A stretch of 64,000 nucleotides of DNA, taken from Caloramator fervidus. GTDB lineage: Bacteria > Bacillota > Clostridia > Clostridiales > Caloramatoraceae. Shown in pieces: positions 60,295 through 64,000 of the stretch. The stretch covers positions 1-64,000 of the forward strand of contig NZ_FNUK01000003.1 of assembly GCF_900108045.1 (NCBI RefSeq), read 5' to 3'. Position 1 is the first letter of the stretch. The number at the start of each line of letters is the position of its first letter. A program made the translations under genes and the position numbers. The notes under the pieces are model-generated. The model was given only the letters and a program-made list of their open reading frames with translations, was not told where the DNA came from and made no database searches.

Positions 60295-61416
60295 GTGGAA
60301 CTACAAAAACTTCTTAGCTTAATATCTAAAGAGGAAGGACTAAAACTAGATTTTAAAGAAAAGTTAAACATAGAAACAGAATCAGGCAAAAAAGAACTTG
60401 CAAAGGATATATGCGCCATTGCTAATTCAAAAGGTGGAAGAGGATACTTAATCTTTGGAATAGAAGATAAAAGCAAAAAAATTATTGGAATAAACAAACA
60501 GGAATTTAATGAAGAAAAAATTCAGCAAATCATATCAACTAGAATCGAACCTCCTGTGCCTATTTCTGTAGATACAGTAGATTTTAACGGTAAAACAATA
60601 GGAATAATAACAATATTTAACACGGATCAAAAGCCTTTTCAGCTGAGAGAAACAGGAGCTTTTTATATAAGGAGAGGCTCTACAACCGATTACATGCGAA
60701 GGGATGAAATTGCATCAATTTTTCAAGATGTAGGCTTATTATCTATAGATCAAACTCCAGTTATAAAGTCAAAATTAAAAGATTTAGACTTTGATAAAAT
60801 AATGGAATTTTTCAAACTATCAGGGATAAACTCCCCTGTTGATAATCATCTTTTAATTTCTGCTGGTATAGCTTCTAAAATAAATGACAGCAATGAGATT
60901 CACCCAACAATAGGTGGAATGCTTCTTTTTGGTAAAAATCCAGATATTTTTCTTCCCTATGCCATAATAATTATTCATAACTATATAAATAATTGTCTCC
61001 CCAAAATTTATATATCAAAAGGAACAATACTAGATATGCTAAAGAATGCTATAAATTTTATAAATAACATTTATAATGACATCTTACTAAGAGCCGTTAT
61101 CCAAGACTATTTATGTAAAGCTGTCATTTACAGAGACTATTTTTGCATAAATAGATGTATCGAAGTTTATATAAAAAACAATAAAATAGAAATAGTAAAT
61201 CCTGGAGCTGCCATAAAGGTAAATAATAAATATATAAAACATAATTTATGGCTTTACTCTAAGCTTTTAACAATAGATAAAGACAAAGAATTTTTATATA
61301 AAAATTATAACAAACAAATATTTGAAAAAAAGTATGGAAAAATAAAATCCTACAACATACTATCAGACAACCTTTATAAAGTAATAATACCTACAATTTG
61401 TAAAAACTACGAATAA
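60295..61416 (+). CDS. AlbA_2 (Schlafen-like) domain protein
   Basis: About 373 residues. The N-terminal AlbA_2 domain (about 10-125) has Leu-Asp-Phe-Lys-Glu-Lys, Ile-Cys-Ala-Ile-Ala-Asn-Ser-Lys-Gly-Gly and Tyr-Ile-Arg-Arg-Gly-Ser-Thr. The rest resembles the shared middle of AlbA_2 ATP-binding regulators (Gly-Gly-Met-Leu-Leu-Phe-Gly-Lys), but the GHKL-like ATPase motifs are poorly kept. The Tyr-Arg-Asp-Tyr echo of the His-Arg-Asp-Tyr segment is seen. The GTG at 60295 behind GGGTGA is preferred over the GTG at 60286. Role unknown, possibly DNA/RNA binding. Confidence 0.75.
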   Translation: MELQKLLSLISKEEGLKLDFKEKLNIETESGKKELAKDICAIANSKGGRGYLIFGIEDKSKKIIGINKQEFNEEKIQQIISTRIEPPVPISVDTVDFNGKTIGIITIFNTDQKPFQLRETGAFYIRRGSTTDYMRRDEIASIFQDVGLLSIDQTPVIKSKLKDLDFDKIMEFFKLSGINSPVDNHLLISAGIASKINDSNEIHPTIGGMLLFGKNPDIFLPYAIIIIHNYINNCLPKIYISKGTILDMLKNAINFINNIYNDILLRAVIQDYLCKAVIYRDYFCINRCIEVYIKNNKIEIVNPGAAIKVNNKYIKHNLWLYSKLLTIDKDKEFLYKNYNKQIFEKKYGKIKSYNILSDNLYKVIIPTICKNYE

Positions 61417-61419
61417 AAA

Positions 61420-61448
61420 GCTGGATTGCTTTATAAAAGCAATCCAGC
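61420..61448. terminator. Bidirectional terminator between the AlbA_2 gene and nupC
   Basis: Perfect 13-bp arms 61420-61432 and 61436-61448 lie at the end of both convergent genes and reach into nupC. Confidence 0.78.
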
Positions 61449-62651
61449 AACTGCAGCATTTAAAAGTCCAACCAATGTTCCTCCTATAAGAGCTCTAACT
61501 CCCAATTTTGCAATATCTGAACGTCTGTTTGGAGCAAGTCCTCCAATTCCTCCAATTTGTATTGCAATTGAGCTTATATTAGCAAAACCACAAAGAGCAT
61601 AAGTTAATAAAGCTATAGTTCTTGGTTGTAATGCTCCATTCTTTATAAGTTCAGATAAATTAGCATAAGCAAAGAATTCATTTATAACTATTTTTTGCCC
61701 TAATAGGCTACCTGCTGAAATTACATCTTTAAGAGGAACTCCCATTATAAATGTAAGTGGAGCAAATAATCTTCCTAAAATCCATTCAAGACTTAAATCT
61801 CTTATACCTATTAAAAATCCTATTTTACCTATCAAATAATTTACAAGGTAAGTAAGAGCTATAAATGCTATAAGCATGCCACCTACGTTAAGACTTAACT
61901 GTAATCCTTCTGCAGCACCACGGGCTGCTGCATCTATTACATTGGCATCAACCTTTTCAAACTCCATATCAACTTTACCTTTTGTTTTTGGTTCTTCAGT
62001 TTCTGGTAACAATATCTTTGATATCATTAAGCTTGCTGGGGCAGCCATTAAGCTTGCAGCCATTAAGTGTTTTGCACTTATTCCCATTGCTATATATCCT
62101 GCCATTACTCCACCAGCAACAGTAGCCATTCCACCTACCATTATTGTTAAAAGCTCTGATCTTGTCATATCACTTACATATGGCTTTATTAATAATGGTG
62201 CTTCTGTTTGCCCTAAGAATATATTTGCAGTATTAGAAAGTGACTCTGCTCCTGATGTTCCAAGAAGCTTTAGCATTATCTTAGCTAAAAATGATACAAC
62301 AGCCTGCATAACTCCTAAGTAATATAATATACTCATAAGTGCAGAAAAGAATATTATTGTTGGCAATATTTGAAGAGCAAATATAACTCCAAACTTTTCT
62401 GAATTAATTAAATCACCAAATAAGAAGGATGTTCCGTATCTTGTAAAATCTAAAAGTTTTGTAACGCCTCTACTGATAACATCAAATACTCTCTGTCCTA
62501 AAGGCCACTTTAAAACTATAAGTGCAAAAATTAATTGAATTGATAAACCTTTTGCAACTAAAATCCAATTTACCTTCTTCTTATTTTCTGAAAGTAAATA
62601 AGCAATCCCTATAATAACTATTATTCCGAGTAAGCTAATCAGTTTTTCCAT
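61431..62651 (-). CDS. nupC: Concentrative nucleoside transporter NupC
   Basis: A 406-residue CNT-family symporter with around nine to ten membrane segments. Motifs are Gly-Gln-Thr-Glu-Ala-Pro-Leu-Leu (about 150), a Gly-Met-Ala-Thr-Val-Ala-Gly motif, and Gly-Phe-Ala-Asn-Ile-Ser-Ser-Ile-Ala near the C-terminus. It imports nucleosides with Na+ or H+. The ATG at 62651 behind AAAGGAG is preferred over one 21 bases upstream. Confidence 0.93.
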   Translation of the reverse strand: MEKLISLLGIIVIIGIAYLLSENKKKVNWILVAKGLSIQLIFALIVLKWPLGQRVFDVISRGVTKLLDFTRYGTSFLFGDLINSEKFGVIFALQILPTIIFFSALMSILYYLGVMQAVVSFLAKIMLKLLGTSGAESLSNTANIFLGQTEAPLLIKPYVSDMTRSELLTIMVGGMATVAGGVMAGYIAMGISAKHLMAASLMAAPASLMISKILLPETEEPKTKGKVDMEFEKVDANVIDAAARGAAEGLQLSLNVGGMLIAFIALTYLVNYLIGKIGFLIGIRDLSLEWILGRLFAPLTFIMGVPLKDVISAGSLLGQKIVINEFFAYANLSELIKNGALQPRTIALLTYALCGFANISSIAIQIGGIGGLAPNRRSDIAKLGVRALIGGTLVGLLNAAVAGLLL

Positions 62652-62821
62652 ATAATTTCTCCTTTCCTTCAAATTATTTTTTAATTCGACAAATTTTAAT
62701 TTAATATAAAATTAAATGAATTTCAATATACATTCAAATAGTTCTAAATTTAAAATACTTTTGAATAAAATATTAATTCAAAATTATATGCTAAATCTTG
62801 TAGTTACAAATAAACTTCAAT

Positions 62822-62912
62822 ACAAAAAGCACTTTATTCAGATGCCAGATTTGAAAAATATAAATAAATTAACCCCTAAAACATTCAAAAGAAGGCATCT
62901 GATAAAGTGCTT
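62822..62912 (-). other. Long inverted repeat between nupC and the ECF S component gene
   Basis: Arms 62827-62846 and 62894-62912 match over 19 bases with one extra T, with a 47-base AT-rich loop. On the minus strand a short U-run follows (complement of 62824-62828). It may end the upstream ECF transcript or be the fold of an unidentified RNA, or mark a small mobile element. The remaining 62673-62970 holds no gene I can support. Confidence 0.55.
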
Positions 62913-62970
62913 AAGTTTGTCAATAACTTACTAAGTTTAAAAGATGTTTTTGTAAAAATATTATGTATCT

Positions 62971-63534
62971 CTAAATACTAGAACTAAGCTTATTTCTGTA
63001 TTCACTTGGAATCTTTAAAATCAATACAGAAACTAAAACACAAGAAACAACCTTATCTATTATGTTTCCAGTAACTCTTGGAATAAATGCTGAAGTAAAT
63101 ATTGAATGTCCTGTTTGTCTTAACCAAGCAAATATAAAGTCATTTCCTGACCCAGTAATTCCTCCATAAATCCATACAGCTATCGGTGTTCCAATAAGTG
63201 GACAAATAACTGCTAAAAGAATCCCCGTAATAATTGCAGTCTTAATATCAAATCTATATTTCTTAGTTATAAAGCCTACTATAATACCGACAGCAACATT
63301 TACTAATAGGAATGGAATATCTTTTGGATTAGTTAACATACCTTGAATTATATTTGTTAGAGCTCCAACTACAGCTCCATTCCACGGTCCTACCAAAGCA
63401 GCAATAAATATTGTTCCAATTGTATCTAGAAATATAAAAGGTATATTTAACATCCCCACAACCGTTCCTAAAACAATATTAAGTGCTACTGCAATGGCAC
63501 TTAATATTAAAACAAAAATTTTCTTATTTTGCAT
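62971..63534 (-). CDS. ECF transporter S component (CD3073-like)
   Basis: A 187-residue membrane protein of five to six segments that starts at 63534 behind GGGAGGGG. Gly-Pro-Trp-Asn-Gly-Ala-Val-Val-Gly and Gly-Asn-Ile-Ile-Asp-Lys are S-component-type motifs. The cluster with a TudS-related gene and nupC recalls the CD3072/CD3073 region of Clostridioides difficile (recalled). No ecfA/ecfT adjoins, so it must share the energising module. Substrate perhaps a nucleobase or thio-analogue (inference). Confidence 0.75.
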   Translation of the reverse strand: MQNKKIFVLILSAIAVALNIVLGTVVGMLNIPFIFLDTIGTIFIAALVGPWNGAVVGALTNIIQGMLTNPKDIPFLLVNVAVGIIVGFITKKYRFDIKTAIITGILLAVICPLIGTPIAVWIYGGITGSGNDFIFAWLRQTGHSIFTSAFIPRVTGNIIDKVVSCVLVSVLILKIPSEYRNKLSSSI

Positions 63535-63637
63535 TTTAGCCCCTCCCGTCATTTAGTTAATTACATAGCTATTCTAACACCTTAAGGGGCTAATGTTAAA
63601 TTGATAATATTAATAAAAACTGATTATACTATTTTAA

Positions 63638-64000
63638 TCATAAATTACACTTTTTTAAATGTTCAATTATGTTATTTGAGCTTGACAAATTCTCTTCATC
63701 TAATCCTAAAAACTTTATGTTCAAACTATTTTGGTTCAACAAATTTTCTATTTCTTCAATAAAAACACCTTTTCCTTGAATAATTTTTAAATCATTAACT
63801 TTTTCATTTATTGCAAATTCTACCCCAACTTCTCCACCCCATTTTGTCGATGAACAGGTTTTGTTTACTCCACAGCTTGGACTACCATCTATACCAATCA
63901 CAGCATGAATCTCATAACCATTTTTAACGTAATCTATTATCTGATTAAGATATGGCATAAAAATATTTCTACAATGTTCCCTAAAATATGGGGTATCAAA
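63638..64000 (-). CDS. TudS-related putative desulfidase, partial (5' end beyond window)
   Basis: The minus-strand frame is open from the window edge for 120 codons and the Met at 63958 is internal. The 5' end is missing. The visible part has Ile-Gly-Ile-Asp-Gly-Ser-Pro-Ser-Cys-Gly-Val and a later Cys-Ser-Ser, as in DUF523/TudS thiouracil desulfidases that bind an Fe-S cluster. Location beside the S component and nupC supports salvage of sulfur-modified nucleobases. Specificity is uncertain. Confidence 0.7.
   Translation of the reverse strand, partial: FDTPYFREHCRNIFMPYLNQIIDYVKNGYEIHAVIGIDGSPSCGVNKTCSSTKWGGEVGVEFAINEKVNDLKIIQGKGVFIEEIENLLNQNSLNIKFLGLDEENLSSSNNIIEHLKKCNL

Noticed and set aside
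61016-61416. AlbA_2 C-terminus as a frameshifted ATPase
   Set aside because: The region still reads as a protein in one frame to a stop beside a terminator, and no continuation in another frame was noticed.
62651-62790. Purine riboswitch upstream of nupC
   Set aside because: The conserved purine aptamer loops and three-way junction were not found in the leader.
62716-62934. 72-residue plus-strand frame
   Set aside because: It contains the inverted repeat, is very rich in Asn, Lys, Ile and Leu, has no ribosome site and resembles no known family.
1-64000. CRISPR arrays, rRNA genes, transposases, integrases and attachment sites
   Set aside because: No regularly spaced repeats, no rRNA-like sequence, no recombinase or transposase motifs, and only one tRNA without flanking direct repeats were seen.

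Overview
The window is a low-GC, densely coded stretch of a Gram-positive, endospore-forming, amino-acid-fermenting anaerobe of the class Clostridia. This is supported by a selenocysteine-containing glycine reductase operon, a spore cortex-lytic SleB, purine-rich AGGAGG-type ribosome sites with several TTG/GTG starts, a Cys-type T-box, ECF transporters and rubrerythrin. Codon use and family content resemble Clostridiaceae such as Caloramator, but I cannot fix the genus.

Layout. (1) 1-8.0 kb, minus strand: grdX-trxB-trxA-grdE-grdA-grdB-grdC-grdD, the complete Stickland glycine reductase module behind a glycine riboswitch/terminator. grdA and grdB each carry an in-frame UGA (Sec) followed by a SECIS-like hairpin. 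(2) 8.1-11 kb: degV, trmL and an orphan SPASM-like radical SAM protein. (3) 11-19 kb, minus: a cobalamin-riboswitch operon. Its order is a DUF4430 lipoprotein, a secreted transcobalamin/intrinsic-factor-like protein (alpha-barrel plus DUF4430), EcfT, a double-ATPase EcfA, an S component, a Cof-type HAD phosphatase and a DUF362-ferredoxin protein. This looks like a dedicated Gram-positive corrinoid capture and import system and is the most interesting locus. (4) 19-27 kb: methyltransferase, tRNA-Leu(CAG), VanW-family protein, nth, DUF503, plsC, holin-4-like protein, queG, then a T-box-controlled cysK-cysE and sleB. (5) 27-34 kb, mostly plus: ygiQ, a DedA protein, lipid kinase, CBS protein, psd-pssA (phosphatidylethanolamine synthesis), rubrerythrin and a Ca2+/cation antiporter. 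(6) 34-41 kb, minus: a probable six-gene operon SMI1/TPR-gltX-uridine-kinase-like-yitT-sdaAB-sdaAA. (7) 41-52 kb: DUF421/DUF4363, fba, a response regulator-GGDEF, an atypical arginase-fold protein, LCP, CYTH, an AEC transporter, a Cys-less HMA protein, a phosphoesterase, a FliK-like/FlhB-like pair outside any flagellar operon, DUF2225 and DUF155. (8) 52-61 kb: a four-domain persulfide-handling reductase with a CstR/CsoR-like palindrome at its promoter, HAD, methyltransferase, P-loop and USP proteins, a soluble chemoreceptor fused to a peptide-binding (SBP_bac_5) domain, and a Schlafen/AlbA_2 protein. (9) 61-64 kb: nupC, an ECF S component and a TudS-related desulfidase running off the window end, suggesting salvage of (thio)nucleosides.

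The genes combine into amino-acid catabolism (glycine reductase, serine dehydratase), sulfur/cysteine metabolism (cysK/cysE, persulfide reductase, TudS-like), B12 acquisition and membrane/cell-wall maintenance. No CRISPR array, rRNA, prophage or intact insertion sequence was seen. Starts were moved from the longest reading frame to the codon preceded by a good ribosome site wherever that was clear.
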